Below are positions 1 to 11,605 of a stretch of DNA of 64,000 nucleotides, piece after piece. Source of the DNA: Anthonomus grandis grandis (lineage: Eukaryota > Arthropoda > Insecta > Coleoptera > Curculionidae); contig NC_065549.1 in the NCBI RefSeq assembly GCF_022605725.1, positions 17,072,614-17,136,613 on the forward strand. The letters are read 5' to 3'. How positions within the stretch are numbered: the stretch's first letter is position 1; the number at the start of each line of letters is the position of its first letter. A program made the position numbers and the translations under genes. The notes beneath the pieces were generated by a model. It saw only the letters and a list, made by a program, of their open reading frames with translations. It had not been told where the DNA came from and did not search any database.

Positions 1-2352
1 CATTGAGTCCAAACATTTTATCGATTTTTCCAGATTTTCTAATAAATATTGATTTAACTGAGATAACTTAATGGGTTTTTATGTTAATTTCTATCAAAAC
101 AACTCCATGTTGTAAAACTATATAGCAGGGTTTAAAAGAAAATTGTTTTTCGTCAATACCCAAAAAAGTATTTTTTGGACAAAATGCGATTTGAAAAGTT
201 GCTCCTCATTTGTTTATAATAATATTTGATGAAATATTTACTATTAGGTAATTTTTTAAATATGCATTTAAATTTTTTCTTAATTTGTAACAAATTTGAA
301 TATCTAAATTTGATTTTTTTTGAATAAATTTCAAGTAGAAACTTTTAAAATTTTAGTTTTTGATGGTAATAATAAATTTAAAGAATTGCAGGATATTAAT
401 TAAATTAAAAAAAAAAGAATAAGTAAGAAAGTTATCCAAAAAATATGAATTTTGCGATGTTATTATTATTTTAATGACAGCTTTTTTTCTAGGATATTCC
501 AAAAATGCTTTAACATATAAATTTTTCTTTTTGTACATTTAGGTAAGAAAATATGGTCGCCCTGGTCTAGAAGACTTTGAACCTTTTGAATAATTTTAAA
601 TTTTTATAATAAATTATTTTCTTTAAAATTTTATGCTTTTTGTTGTGTTTTATTATTTTTGTTAATTCAATAGACATTCCTGGAATATCTCAACAATGTG
701 TCCTGATGATGTAAATAGAGATAAATTTTATAATATATTATTTGAAAAGTTGAAAATATCACATATTAAACCTGTGACACCAGAAGCAGGTCTGCACTAA
801 GAAAGTGAGCGTGATGATGACTATTTCAAAATCGAAACTTTTCCCCGTTATAACTTAACAGATACATTATTAGGTAATACAGAACAACTTATTAGTTAAT
901 AACTCAAAAATAAAGCATCGTATGAAATACTGTAATAAAAGTCGAAAAACTTATACAGAGAGTAGGATTTATTACATTTTGAGACATCCAGAAAAAGTTG
1001 CACTAAGAATGTCATTTGTCATAAAAAATTGTTATTTTAAATGTTATGTTTTTTGTTGTTCTTTAATTATTATCCTAATTCATATATAACCAAGTGTTAA
1101 TTGAAATACCCCTGGGATATCTAAATAAAATATTTATACATATGCCGAAATATTTTTTTTATTGTTTGTGATTTTTTAAATATGAATTTTTAGGAACTTT
1201 GGAATTTTTTTATCAATGGAAAATTAGGTCTTCTAAAGATATGTGTGGTTATTTTGTTTTTTATTTAATTTAAAATTTAATTAGACAATGACTTTAACAA
1301 AATAAAGAAAACGACGCAAGTATTGAAAAATTAAATTTAAATGGAAACGGTAAAAATATTTTAAAAAATATGAGTAAGAATGTAATTTAAAAGTATACAT
1401 TTTAAAATATTTTTATAGTAATTATATATATTATGGAGAAAAATTATTTTAATAGAAAATTCAGACTGAATATATCCTAGAAATGTAACTCAAAAAAATG
1501 TAATCACATTTCTGAAATATCTTTGTGTTATTAATGTTTTGTGACAGTTATTCCTTTTTTAAATATTTACTTTTTTTGTATTCTTTATTAGAAGGTTGCA
1601 AATTTGAGATTATTATACTAAATTATTTAAAATGCTGAAAATATCCATACCATAATTATTTAGACTTTCCAGAAAAGCAGGTCTGGACTAAGAAATCCGT
1701 ATCACAGTGTGACTATTTCAATACCAAAAATGTGGAATACTGTATGTGAGTTATATCTTATTTCCGTTCTTGGTCGTTCATAACATAAGAAATATCGCAA
1801 TATAAAAACCTTTTAACTTTACACAGTTTCCTTATATTCCAAAAACTAAGAGAAATTTGACAACAATATTCGAATACTGTTTCATTAAAGCAGTAGTCAC
1901 CCTGTATAACGATTTAAAAAATTAAGAAAATTCACTACAGTTAATAGGCCACAAAGTAAATTTATTTTGATTTTACAAAAGTTACCACAATTACTTAAAA
2001 AAAAAAGTATTTTTTTAGATAATAAATACAAATTAACAAAAAATTTAAATAATCTTTCAGTCATTTTAAAATTACTTACAATATTAATATTTACCGAGCC
2101 TGGGGACAGGCTCGTCCTCTTGTAAAATTTGAGATCCTTATGAAAGCGTTTTTCAATACGTTTTTTACAATTTTAATTTTAATTACTTCGCTAAATCTAA
2201 ACACCAATAATGCTAAAATCGATTAGTTTTTTCTTTTAAATATTTATAACAAAATAACTATTAGAAGTCTTGAATACGGTACAATAAAGGCATCCATCAG
2301 TTTTTTTTGTCGTCCCATATTAAATGAAATCTGAAAATCGTTAAAAAACCAT
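1..2352. other. AT-rich non-coding stretch with diverged direct repeats
   Basis: No reading frame here looks like a protein. Two stretches about 0.9 kb apart resemble each other: around 730-845 (containing gcaggtctgcactaagaaa) and around 1615-1735 (containing gcaggtctggactaagaaa, each followed by a gactatttcaa word). A shorter word of the form ctggaatatctc recurs near 675, 1110 and 1510. This suggests decayed repeated DNA. A minus-strand AATAAA at 1961-1966 lies about 390 bases past the stop codon of the gene ending at 2353 and could be its poly(A) signal; that is inference. Confidence 0.5.
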
Positions 2353-2542
2353 TTACAAAATATTACAGGCAGCACCTTGCATAACTTCGTGAAGGAAAAC
2401 CGGGGTTCCGGCCCCCAAGCCTCCGTCAGTTTTTTCCTGTTCGTTTTGTTCGTATTCGCAGTCGAAGTAGTGGCTTTGGCAGTCGTAACATCTGCATTGA
2501 TCGGACATTTTGCAGGTGATTCCAAATTGTTTTGCTACGGCC
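2353..2542 (-). CDS. Last coding exon of an unrecognised host protein: Cys cluster and C-terminal CaaX-like box
   Basis: The exon starts after a good acceptor (TTTCTTTACAG, AG at 2544-2543) and runs to a TAA at 2355-2353. It encodes 62 residues beginning AVAKQFGITCKMSDQ, followed by a cysteine cluster (CRCYDCQ, then HYFDC), an acidic stretch (EYEQNEQEK), a Gly-rich turn (GGLGAG), and the end GAACNIL. The last four residues, C-N-I-L, fit a CaaX box; a final Leu would favour geranylgeranylation, so membrane attachment is possible (inference). The phase matches the exon at 10851-10757: its final AA plus the first G here make a Lys codon, giving SKEFYKAVAKQ across the junction. I do not recognise the family. 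It is more GC-rich than its surroundings, as real exons here are. The plus-strand frame over the same bases is a shadow. Confidence 0.72.
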
Positions 2543-3225
2543 CTGTAAAGAAAATTATATTAATTTATTCACGTAAAAATTTATATAAAAATTCGAAATT
2601 ATAACCGTCAAATTTAAGAAGCTTAGCTCTTTAGACCTCGAAAACCCTAAGCCTGAATCCATATGAATACGTAATTACGGATCCGTTGGGGTCACTTGAT
2701 GGCTTTCAGCCAATGAGAAGCCCAAAAGGTTTCACGTTCCTACGTGAAGGGAAGCACGGATAGAAGTTGATTAATTTCAATTTTATTTGGTTTTTTGCGC
2801 CCGTTCAATCTGTAATTTGTAGGTAAGTCCTTTGTTTCGAAACTAATTTTTTAACTATTATTTTATTACCATTATTACTATTATTTTATTACTAATAGTT
2901 ATTATTTTGTACCATTCTCTTTAGAATTTCGAGTTTGGCTTCAGCCTCGCCTTCCACATTTTTGAAATGTGGCTATTGTGGCTTTTTATTTAATAGTCAG
3001 TGTCAAAATTATCTGGAACACCAATGTTTCCAAGTCCATATGAAGCAAAAGGAGGACCAAGGTATTACCTTTGAGCTTTGCGTCAATAGGCTAATATTTT
3101 AACTTCGTGGATATTTGTTTATTATTGATTGTTATTTTATCTTTTTGCCAATTTTTTAGTTAGTGTCATTCTATTGTATGTTGTAGCTTTTACTAGTTAA
3201 ACTTTCTCTTTGTTTATTTAAACTT

Positions 3226-4239
3226 TTGTTTTATTTGTTGATTTATTTTGTAGTATCAACAGGCGATGGCAAAGATTTAAGCAAAAAACATAGGAAATTA
3301 GGTGACGAAATGTTGATTTCATTTATTTATGGCAGAAAACCTCGATGGGACCCGAGAACCCCTTTACAATCCAGGCATAAAAATAAGTTGAAGCAAAGCA
3401 GGAGGTTTCTCAATTGTTCGGAGATAATTGACCAAAAAAGTTTTAAGGATGTAAATATTTATTAAGTAATTCTTTTTTGATTTTAGAGATTTTACACTAT
3501 CCTGTAGGGAACTTAAAAAACGGCAGAGACAACTACAAGGTGATTGCACACGGACCAAAAAAAATAATGCATACATTCCTAGTGGGTCTGAAAGACAATT
3601 AACAACCAGGCTTTCATTGAAATATTATGAAGTTATAAAGTTTCTGAAGGAAATTGATGAAAACTTGATGTAAGTTTATGTAATAATTTAATTATTTCAT
3701 GTATGTTATATTAAACAATAATCATAAAATTAAAAAAAAATACTTAGGAATTTCCTTATACAGATAAGGTATATTAAAAAATAGGTAACATAATATTTGA
3801 ATATTCCCACTCTAAACTTTTACTTTCCCTGGCGTTGCTACTTATATAGGGCAATATTACTATTACCTAATAAATAAAAATATTTTTTCAATTAAGATTA
3901 TTAATATTAAGATTTTTTAATATAAGATTGTTAAATACGTTTATATTCAAAGAATTTCTTTTAAAACTTTTTAACTATTATTTACTTTTGAAGCATTCTT
4001 TAAACGTATTTTATAATATTTTAGGAACTTCCATATCTGGAGATCCGTATGAAGGTCCAAAAGACTATTTTAAAATGCCTTCAACCTATAGGCCTGATAA
4101 AGTTAATGGGTTTTTAGTGCTGATGGCAGAGGGTTTAAGGAGGCTGCCACTTAAGAATAGAAACAGACCGCAAATTATTTTTTTGCAAAAGCTTGAGAAG
4201 AAGGAAGAAAGATTAAAAGAAATGTGTAATATTACATAA
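3226..4239 (+). pseudogene. Harbinger accessory gene: MADF/Myb-like DNA-binding protein, three exon-like pieces
   Basis: Three segments look like exons. The first (about 3256-3465) reads DEMLISFIYGRKPRWDPRT, the start of a MADF (SANT-like) domain. The second (about 3487-3670) holds RDFTLSCRELKKRQ and later LKYYEVIKFLKEIDENLM, the end of a MADF domain, closed by a GTAAGT donor. The third starts after TTTTAG near 4024 and reads through GFLVLMAEGLRRLPLKNR and PQIIFLQKLEKKEE, resembling a BESS-type interaction motif, to a TAA at 4237-4239. In PIF/Harbinger elements this protein binds the transposase and carries it to the nucleus and to DNA (family knowledge). The first piece has a stop before a clear donor, so this copy is probably dead. 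Confidence 0.7.
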
Positions 4240-4379
4240 TTTTTTTCGCCATTTCTTTTAAACAAATATTTATTTATAACACATAGGTATTTTTGTTTGG
4301 TGTAGGTATAGGTGTCTTATAACAATTATTAGAACAAAAAATATATAAAATATAGGAAATTTTTACAGATATTAAATAG

Positions 4380-5678
4380 ATTTTAAAGATAAAAAAATAT
4401 TTTCCAATTTTTGCCATTGCCAAGAAACTGCAGCTCTGTTCTCAAAATATTCTGATAGTCTGTCTCTAAGATTTGTAGTATTTCTTGTTTAGACATTGCT
4501 GCTTGTTCTACCTACATCAGTAAAGCCTGTTGAAGGTTTCAAATTATTCACAGCTATTCACATCTGGCTGTGAATACTTGCAATCTCTGGATAGCAACGA
4601 AAATTTCCTCTTCACTACAAAATAATGTAAGCAAACTGATGCTTCCACTATTTTTCTCGTTTTAACTTCAGATGCAATAATTGGTTTGGCAAAAATTCTC
4701 CAACGTCCTCTCAGAACACCAAAAGCGCATTCAACTATACGCCTTGCTCTGCTAAATTGAAAACCTTCTTGGTTCTATTTAGATTACCACTACGAGGGTA
4801 AGGCCTCATCATGTAATCTGTTAGAGCAAAAGCTTCATATCCAACTAAGACCAAAGGAAAAACTAGATGTTTATCCTTGCTCAGTCGACATTCCAACTCC
4901 AATTGCACTTTTGCGAAAAATTCCACTGTCACTGTGTTTTCCTGATACACCAATGTCCATCATTGTGAAATGCAGATTGGCATCGTTATTTTGTTACAAT
5001 TATAGTCAGAAGATCCACTATTTTCAAATTAGTGTATCTACAGGATCTACCTATAGTTTATCCAAAATTAAATCTGTTGCCGGTTTTAATGTGACCACCA
5101 GCAAATTACATGATGTCACGCTTGGTCTCATTAATGACGTACGATGAATTTAATTTTGGATAAACTATACATGCTTATCAATAAAATAAAACTAACGCGG
5201 ATTATTACCTGTTTTCCATTAATAGCTCCTATACAGTGAGGAAAATCCCCAAAACCCCACTACCATTGCCTTCCAGTCTTGCTCCGTGGGCTTTTTAAAA
5301 ATTTTACCGCTAAGGTATTCCCAAAGAGCTTCACATGTTTCAGAGACAATTTTTGATACTGTCTGTGGTGCAACCTTGAAACCATAGGCTACAGAGGCTA
5401 TATCTCCTGAAGCCACGTACCTTAGTGGTAGAGGCAATCTGATTTTTGGCTCAATTGGCTTTCTGACTAAGTGTTGCTTCGTAATTTTATGTTTTAACGG
5501 ACTCTCTAATTTTTTCGGTAAATATTGACCGGGTCCGTATTTTTCTAACTGCAACTTGTTTTACGGCAGCCTTTTCTGTAGCCAAATAACAAAGATACAT
5601 TTTTGCCAGTGGGCTGCTCGCTGCCACACAGAGACCTTTTTTAACTGGTTTGTTAAATGTCACAAAATTAAAAGACAA
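4380..5678 (-). pseudogene. HARBI1-like PIF/Harbinger transposase, frameshifted and interrupted
   Basis: Read on minus, the N-terminal part (5678-5490) overlaps in another frame a long segment from 5554 (EKYGPGQYLPKKL, then PLPLRYVASGDIASVAYGF, VAPQTVSKIVSETCEALW), the helical region before a Harbinger DDE domain. It continues with WGFPHCIGAINGK, the first catalytic region, after a frame change near 5240. A small inverted-repeat insertion (5052-5169) follows. Then VFPLVLVGYEAFALTDYM and MRPYPRSG (4953-4735) give the second part of the domain, and RARRIVECAFGVLRGRWRIF (about 4750-4680) the third, with further frame changes. Product in an intact copy: DDE nuclease that cuts and pastes the element. 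Dead here. Confidence 0.82.
5052..5169. mobile_element. 118 bp miniature inverted-repeat element inside the Harbinger transposase
   Basis: Arms at 5052-5073 and 5148-5169 are perfect 22 bp inverted repeats (TATAGTTTATCCAAAATTAA and two more bases). The 74 bases between carry no reading frame. It separates the WGFPHCIGAINGK part of the Harbinger nuclease from the next domain block, so it looks like a later insertion. No clear target duplication was seen, so the exact boundaries and superfamily are open. Confidence 0.6.
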
Positions 5679-6229
5679 CTTTTAGCCTTCATTTTTTTTC
5701 ACTTCTCTCAAGGAAACTACGCACTTTAGAACAAAAATGCATAAAACATCGATAATAGAAATGACTTAAATCCAAATATTTAAAAAAAAAATTAAAAATA
5801 GAATTATCAAGACCTTAACACCAAAAAGACGACTACAAATATAACGTCATTTTACGGATAGGCTTGTCTCTAGTGGATGGACTAAAAGTCACGGATAGGC
5901 TTGACAGCTTCACGTATCCGTAATTACGTACCAATGTGAATTCAGGCTGAGAGATAATAAGTTGGTTAAATATTATTAATGATCAAAAAAATATGGAAAC
6001 CAAAATAAAGATTTACATAAAAAAATCGACATCAAAGATTTTAAATTCAGACCTAAACACATAATAATAAGCCTCGAAAGTCTGAACACTATTAGACGCA
6101 TCAAATAAAAATTGCAAACTCCTTCTAGTAACTTGTAGTCAATTAGAACTCTGAATAAATAACACATTCTATAACCATAAGATCTAACAAAAGATAACGG
6201 AATCATCTCTAGAGATAAACAGTCTAATA

Positions 6230-7186
6230 TAGACTTGTATCCTTCATGTATCTTTAAAAGTACTTCTGATGTTCCACAGGGCTCCAATCTGGGATCACTC
6301 TTGTTTTTGGATGCTGTCAACGGTTTGGCGGTGATTACAAGTGTTTCCTTCAGATTCAATCAGAGAATGATTGTCAGGCGTTGCAACATGAATTTTTTCG
6401 ATGTTGCGAGCTGGTACGAATTAATTAGCTTCAGAACAAATATCAGTAAGTTAGCTTGTATGTAATTCACCCTAAATAGTAATCCCATAATTTTTAATTA
6501 CACCTTTAATGTTGAACTTCAAAGAGTACTTCAGCAAATGTCCCTAGGAGTAATTTTTGACCCGACTTTTTCCTTTTCTAAACAAATTTTATCTAAAGTA
6601 GAAAATGCCCAACAAATTTATGATTTATTGTTAGAACCCCCAAGGAGCTGTTTTAAAGTGAGTCTCCATTTTTTTGATAGCTTAGTTTTGCCAATCTTGG
6701 AATATGGGTCCATTATTTGGTCCCCTTAGTACAGTATCTGAGTGGCAATGGTTAAAGGCGTTTAAAGGAAGTTTTTACAGTGCATGTATTTTAGGAAATT
6801 TGGTATATCCTCAAAACGGCTGTGATAATGATTATTTGTTGCAAGTTTTTAATCGACTGTCTCTGAGTAAGAGAAGAATTAGATTATTTTTGTGCACTCT
6901 CTTTAAAATACTGATAAACAAAATAGATTGTCCAAGGATTAAGATTGTTCTCAGTTTATTTAGATTGTACTAAATAAACTGAAACAGAACTGAACTGATC
7001 AGTGATCTGTTGGGTATTTGTTATTGAATTTTATTAGTGTGAGTAATTTCTGCGTTATTATGCGCATTGTGTATTTGCGCATTTCTGTATTTTCTTTTAT
7101 TATTTATTTCAGAACTTTTCACGGTATATTAACTTAGTATCTGTAAGTCGCCCTGTAGCTGTTGATACTTGTAACAAATAAACAAA
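6230..7186 (+). pseudogene. Jockey-like LINE reverse transcriptase fragment, 5' truncated
   Basis: The segment SDVPQGSNLGSLLF near 6260 matches the conserved reverse-transcriptase turn (VPQGSxLGPLLF). It is followed, after frame changes, by QMSLGVIFDPTFSFSKQI (6535-6590) and LVLPILEYGSIIWSP (about 6685-6729), both typical of the region after the YADD box in Jockey/CR1-type ORF2. The active-site YADD itself is not seen. Several stops and shifts follow. The copy ends near 7186 with an A-rich tail (aacaaataaacaaataaata), the usual LINE 3' end, which fixes the plus orientation. It lies in the last intron of the gene ending at 2353. Confidence 0.75.
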
Positions 7187-7195
7187 TAAATAAGA

Positions 7196-7920
7196 TACAA
7201 AAGTACAGTCAGGCACCTCAACCACAAAGGAAGTACAGATATCGATAGATATCAGTCCGATACTCTTCAACCTAGTAATTGACCGCGTCATAAACCAGGT
7301 GAACAATATAGGACAAGGTTACAGAATGGGACAAGCTGAATTTAAAATATTGTGCTAAGGAGGCGGTGGGGTTTTCATGGCAGAAAATTAATACAACCTG
7401 CAGCGAATGGTATTCGCGTTAAACCAGGTAGCAAGGAAACATAACATGAGCATCTCTATATCGAAAACCAAATTTATGACCAGGAGCAAGGAACCGATAC
7501 GATGCAAGCTGGCTTTAAGCGATTAACTAATCGAATAAGTGATCAGCTTTGAATACCTAGGGATAATAGCGTCCGCAAGCATCCAAAATACATATGATGA
7601 GGTGAAAACACAAGTAAATAAAGCAGCAAGACATGTCAATAACTAACAATTACAGGATCTCCAGAACAGCATTGAGGCCCATGATGGTCCTACGAGCGAT
7701 CGCAGGCATCACACTGAATGACAGATAGTGAAACAATGAGATCCGGGAGCGATGCGATAGGATGTCAGTTGTTGTTGGTTTTAGATGGTCACGAGGAAGA
7801 AGAGTAGAGTGGAGAGAGCGTGTCGACAGGATGGATAATGATAGATTCGCCAAGGCAGCATACAAGGAGAAACCCAACACGACCAGACCCTTAGGAAGAC
7901 CACCAAAGAGATGGGCTTAC
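7196..7920 (+). pseudogene. RTE-like LINE fragment, 3' part of ORF2
   Basis: Reading across frames, the plus strand shows an RTE/BovB-type C-terminus: RKHNMSISISKTKFMTRSK, then KEPIRCKLA, EYLGIIASAS (7540-7580), TYDEVKTQVNKAARH, LRAIAGITLND (7700-7725), RGRRVEWRERVDRMDNDRF (about 7795-7850), and TRPLGRPPKRW (7885-7917). These are the linker and basic tail after the polymerase in RTE elements. Many stops and one-base shifts show it is an old copy. It directly follows the tail of the Jockey-like fragment. Local base composition is less AT-rich than the surrounding intron. Confidence 0.72.
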
Positions 7921-10756
7921 TCCTGATTTCATTGTCACAGTCCTATATAAAATTCTATCAAGAGGAACAAAAAGACCTTTATTGCTAATACATAACATCC
8001 TAGTTGAACGTGGCTTAGGTATTTTTTGCTCCAGCATGTTACGTTCTAAAGTCCCGTTGAGAGCTGTGCTTTTACAGAAAAAAAAGAAGGAAATAAACTA
8101 CATTTACTGCACTGCATGCTTCAATTTGGTGGTAGTGTTCTTTTAGATGTGGTGATGGCTCGTTCTCTTAGTTCTTTTGATAGCTAGAACCTTTCCAGTG
8201 ATGACTGTGCGTGATCTGATTTTCTGAATTCTTTTCTAGTTTTTATATTCTTTATTCTTCTAGTTCCATATTGTTTGTTATTTTGTATTTGACTATTATA
8301 TTTATTTATATTTAACCTATATTTCTTGTTTGTATGCATATCAGAAGATATTCATATATGTATGCCACTTCCATTCCTTGTATACCTACTTATTTTGCAA
8401 TCCATCTCTTTTATTTCATTGCAATAATCCTGCACTTTTCTGATTCAAACTTATTTGTATGGCTGATCTAAAATCCATGGTGACTAATTCCTAAAGGATG
8501 TGCTCGAAATATTCTCCTCTTACTATTTATACAACACTACAATACGCAAATACGAAGTCTTAAGATCTATGGTGTTGGATCAGTTGTTAGCTTTACCATT
8601 GATGTGTCGGTTCGAAGGTTTTTGAGTTGGCAGGAGTGTTTTTTAAGATCTGGAATACTTTGTCCTCCTAGTTTTCATTGCTGATAGAATCTTTCTAGTG
8701 CTGACTAAATAGTCTTCTGAATTATTTCCTAATTTTTGTTTACCTCTTCTAACTGAGTTGTTGGTTGTTTTCTCTTTCAAGTAATTATTAGTGGGCAAAA
8801 TCATAACTGGTATAAGAAAATCACTTTTTACAGGACTTTTTTTCCAGCTAGCCATAGCAACAGTTTCTTATACATATGATCTTGTACATCTGGACATATG
8901 TCCAAATGTACCAGACTGCTGTCGAAACGATTATGCTCTCTGAGATCGATCTACTCTCAAAATGATTTTTAAGACACTATACAGGTTCGCCTATCTTTAG
9001 TCTTTTGTGCGGAAATTAATGTACGACTAGACTGTATGGGACATGAACGTGTTGGTTATATTTATAGCTTTGATGGAGTTTGAGCAAAACTGAACGTAGA
9101 GAAGTCCGAGACTTGAGAAAGGACTGGCGCGATGTACGATGGTCCTATTGATTCCCAATTGTATCGCGTGCCCTTTTCACTAAGCAAAAATATATTTCTC
9201 CTCTCAACGGCCAACGCAAGTAGAGAATCGGAGAAGCATAGCGGTCTTTATTTAAATTAAGAATTTTCCTAATATCCACTAAAGCTCTTTATCCCTTTTT
9301 GGAATCTTTTGGTTCTTTATCGAGTAATTTGCTTATTTCTAAATGATGTGGGTGAGATACAATAGATCCAATATTGGCTAAATTATTAGTGTTGATTTAA
9401 ATTGCTAATGATAAAAATTTTGAATCTTATTTTAGCCTGGACTTGTATAGCTTATTATTTTTTCTATGGCTTTTTTGACTTCTATTCGAAATATCATTTA
9501 ATCATGATACGTTTAATGCTTTCTTGGTTTTCCTTTCCTTCTATAATCTCTTTAATTTTTTAAAATTTGCCAGTAATTTGTAATTAAGACCCTGTTAACG
9601 TAGAAATTTCTGATGTTATTTATTATTTTATAGCATTTTATATTTATTTTTTATATTGTGTTACAGCAAAACTCTGGATGATACATCCTATATCTTCCCT
9701 GAGGCTTTTATTCTATTTTGTCATGGAGTTTATTTGGTTGTTTTTACGTTGTTTAATATTTTCTGTTGCCCTTATTTCTTATCTATTACCAATTAAGGTA
9801 TTAGTAGAGCTCTCTAAGTAAATTAGACTGAGCAGATATTCTAGAGATATTTCTGGTGTGATTTTATTAGCAAAAATCTCATCTTTTCCAGCAATGTGAT
9901 TGCTTACCTTTTAAACTCTGCCACGAGGGCGTAATTGCTATGCCCGAGATTAAAAAAGCGTTTTTGGTTGAAAGACCTTGTTAAAGGTATAGAAAAAATA
10001 TTTATATATTATATCTGACTAGTAGAATGTGTGTCGTCAGCAAGCCTATGCGACACAACACACGCTCTTTGTGACATGTTTATATCAATGTTACATCTAA
10101 AAATCTTTGGTTCGAAGTGGGGAAAGTGTTTTTATGAATACTTTTCCAACTGATGTATTAAAACAGAAATGGTTTTCTGCAATCGATTGACTGAACTGGC
10201 AACGCCGATATTCTTCCTTAGTTTTTAAATTGTTTTGAATGCAAATTAATAGTTATGAATATTATTTAAATGTCACTATATTGAAACCCTTTCATAGTAA
10301 CAATAAGAGAATTAGGAAGTTTATTGCAAGTCTGTCTTCTTACAGGGCCTCTACACTTTCCTTTTTGTAAATTTTTCTCAAACCATAGAAAATAAAAAAG
10401 GTCTTTACACTTTTTAAAAGTAATTTCAGGATATCTACTTAAAAAGGCTTACGTAAGCTTCTAAGTCCATCTGTTACAACTAAACTGCTAACCAAATGTC
10501 ATTTCAAAATGGTCAACTAGAGGATTTTAACAAAACTACCTTTTTTATTCAAGAACATTGGGGATAAAGTACAGTAAGTGTTTGTGAGTAGAAACTATAA
10601 AGACTATTTTATAATTTCGTATTACTTTAAAATTTAGCAATCATAGAAGTAACATTTCGTTGCCATTTATGAATTAAATTATTTGTCTACTAACTTTATT
10701 GCCTTTCATTCAGGTTTTGCAATGAATCTTTGGATACTAAATGCTATTGAACTTAC
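7921..10756. other. Intron remainder: AT-rich, diverged duplicates and a possible RTE scrap
   Basis: No intact gene is seen. Two pieces resemble each other, about 8165-8270 and 8655-8750 (ctttctagtgctgacta and cctttccagtgatgact, each followed by a tctgaatt word), so this is probably decayed repeat. On minus, about 9960-9850 reads IAGKDEIFANKITPEI, resembling the start of an RTE polymerase domain; this is weak. The rest, including 9960-10756, shows nothing I can name. Confidence 0.35.
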
Positions 10757-10851
10757 TTATAAAATTCTTTACTCGATTTGTGCATGATTTCTTGTGCTTT
10801 TGGTGGGGTCGTCGGCGACTGCCTGTTACTTTCTTGCTGCTTCAGTCGATT
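10757..10851 (-). CDS. Penultimate coding exon of the unrecognised CaaX-ending host protein
   Basis: The exon is bounded by TTTTACAG (AG at 10853-10852) and a strong GTAAGT donor (10756-10751). It is 95 bases, frame 0 at its start, and leaves two bases (AA) that complete a Lys codon with the next exon at 2542. The peptide reads NRLKQQESNRQSPTTPPKAQ then EIMHKSSKEFYK: polar and low in complexity at first, then basic. The intron upstream is 199 bases and the one downstream is 8.2 kb. Phase agreement on both sides is the main evidence that these three exons belong together. Confidence 0.72.
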
Positions 10852-11050
10852 CTGTAAAACATTCACAATTTTCAAAACATCAAAACTCAAATATAACCGA
10901 GAAATTAGCAAAAAGCTTAAAAAGAAATGTCTAACTAGCTAAAAATCGACAATTTGGTTTCGAGGCAATATTTAACAATAAGCACTTTTGATAAGTTTTA
11001 AGCGTCTGCTCTATTGGCATGAAAGCGCACATGGTTTAAACATTGCCCAC

Positions 11051-11220
11051 CTCCTCTAAAACGAACTCATACGAAGGGGGAGGACTCGACGGTATTACCT
11101 CACTCCCTCCTCCTTCCACTCCACCTCCTTCTTCGTCTGTAGGATTTTGCGAGGCGGTCGAGTATGTGTTGGTTGAACTGATATCGGCGTTATAACCATC
11201 TTCAGTTACACTGTCCATAC
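11051..11220 (-). CDS. Upstream coding exon of the same host protein, with acidic/Gly stretch and PPxY motif
   Basis: The exon begins after TTTGTTTTTCAG (AG at 11222-11221) with two bases completing a split codon, then 56 codons starting MDSVTEDGYNADISS, through a Ser/Thr-rich part, DEEGGGVEGGGSE, and PSSPPPSYEFVLEE. PPPSY is a PPxY motif, the usual ligand of WW domains such as those of Nedd4-type ubiquitin ligases. The donor I chose is GAGGAG|GTGGGC at 11050. It is not a strong consensus, but it gives VLEE joined to NRLKQQ in frame. If the intron is retained, translation stops four codons later (VGNV, TAA at 11038-11036), so an alternative short C-terminus is possible. Exons further 5' were not identified. 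Confidence 0.7.
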
Positions 11221-11221
11221 C

Positions 11222-11605
11222 TGAAAAACAAACAAAAGACATTTCACGTACTCTAATTAATTCCATATTTTATTTATTTGTTGGATAGAAATTATTTAGA
11301 TTAGATAGAATAAAAGAGAAAACGAAAAATGATAAAACTCATTTTTTTTTGTTTTCGCTTTTATTAATACCAGTTATTTGGCAATAACTCAGAAACGAAT
11401 AAAGATATAGATATGTTTTCGCCAAAATGTAGATTTTATAATTTATAAGGTAAAGCATACCGATTCATGTCAAATTTTAAATAAATTTTAAGAAATTTCT
11501 AATAACAGTGAACAGCGCCATAACTATGTTATGTAACTGCAAAGATGCGCTTGACACCTTGTCAAAAAAATAAACATTAAAGTTGGTTAAAAGTGTACAA
11601 GATAG
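11222..11605. other. Upstream intron sequence, nothing recognised
   Basis: This is AT-rich DNA between the host exon and the pogo-like element. No coding signal, repeat end or RNA gene was seen. Confidence 0.5.

Larger units (their letters stand above)
2651..5947. mobile_element. PIF/Harbinger DNA transposon, degraded, two genes, ~36 bp TIRs
   Basis: The ends are inverted repeats at 2651-2686 and 5912-5947. Both begin GCCTGAAT and share the block TACGTAATTACGGAT, with about six mismatches over 36 bases. The flanking triplets are TAA (2648-2650) and TGA (5948-5950), consistent with the 3 bp duplication of PIF/Harbinger after one change. Inside are the two genes expected of this superfamily, arranged tail to tail: a MADF-type DNA-binding protein on plus and a HARBI1-like nuclease on minus. 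Both are broken. A 118 bp inverted-repeat insertion (5052-5169) splits the nuclease. The element sits in the last intron of the minus-strand gene that ends at 2353. Confidence 0.85.

Noticed and set aside
353..538. 61-codon minus frame
   Set aside because: Lys/Phe/Ile-rich text produced by AT-rich DNA, with no motif.
2377..2604. Plus-strand 75-codon frame rich in Val/Phe
   Set aside because: It lies opposite the Cys-rich exon at 2542-2353, which has a splice acceptor, phase match and better protein character.
9850..9960. Possible RTE polymerase start on minus (IAGKDEIFANKITPEI)
   Set aside because: Only one short block matches, so it is mentioned within the intron entry and not called as a feature.
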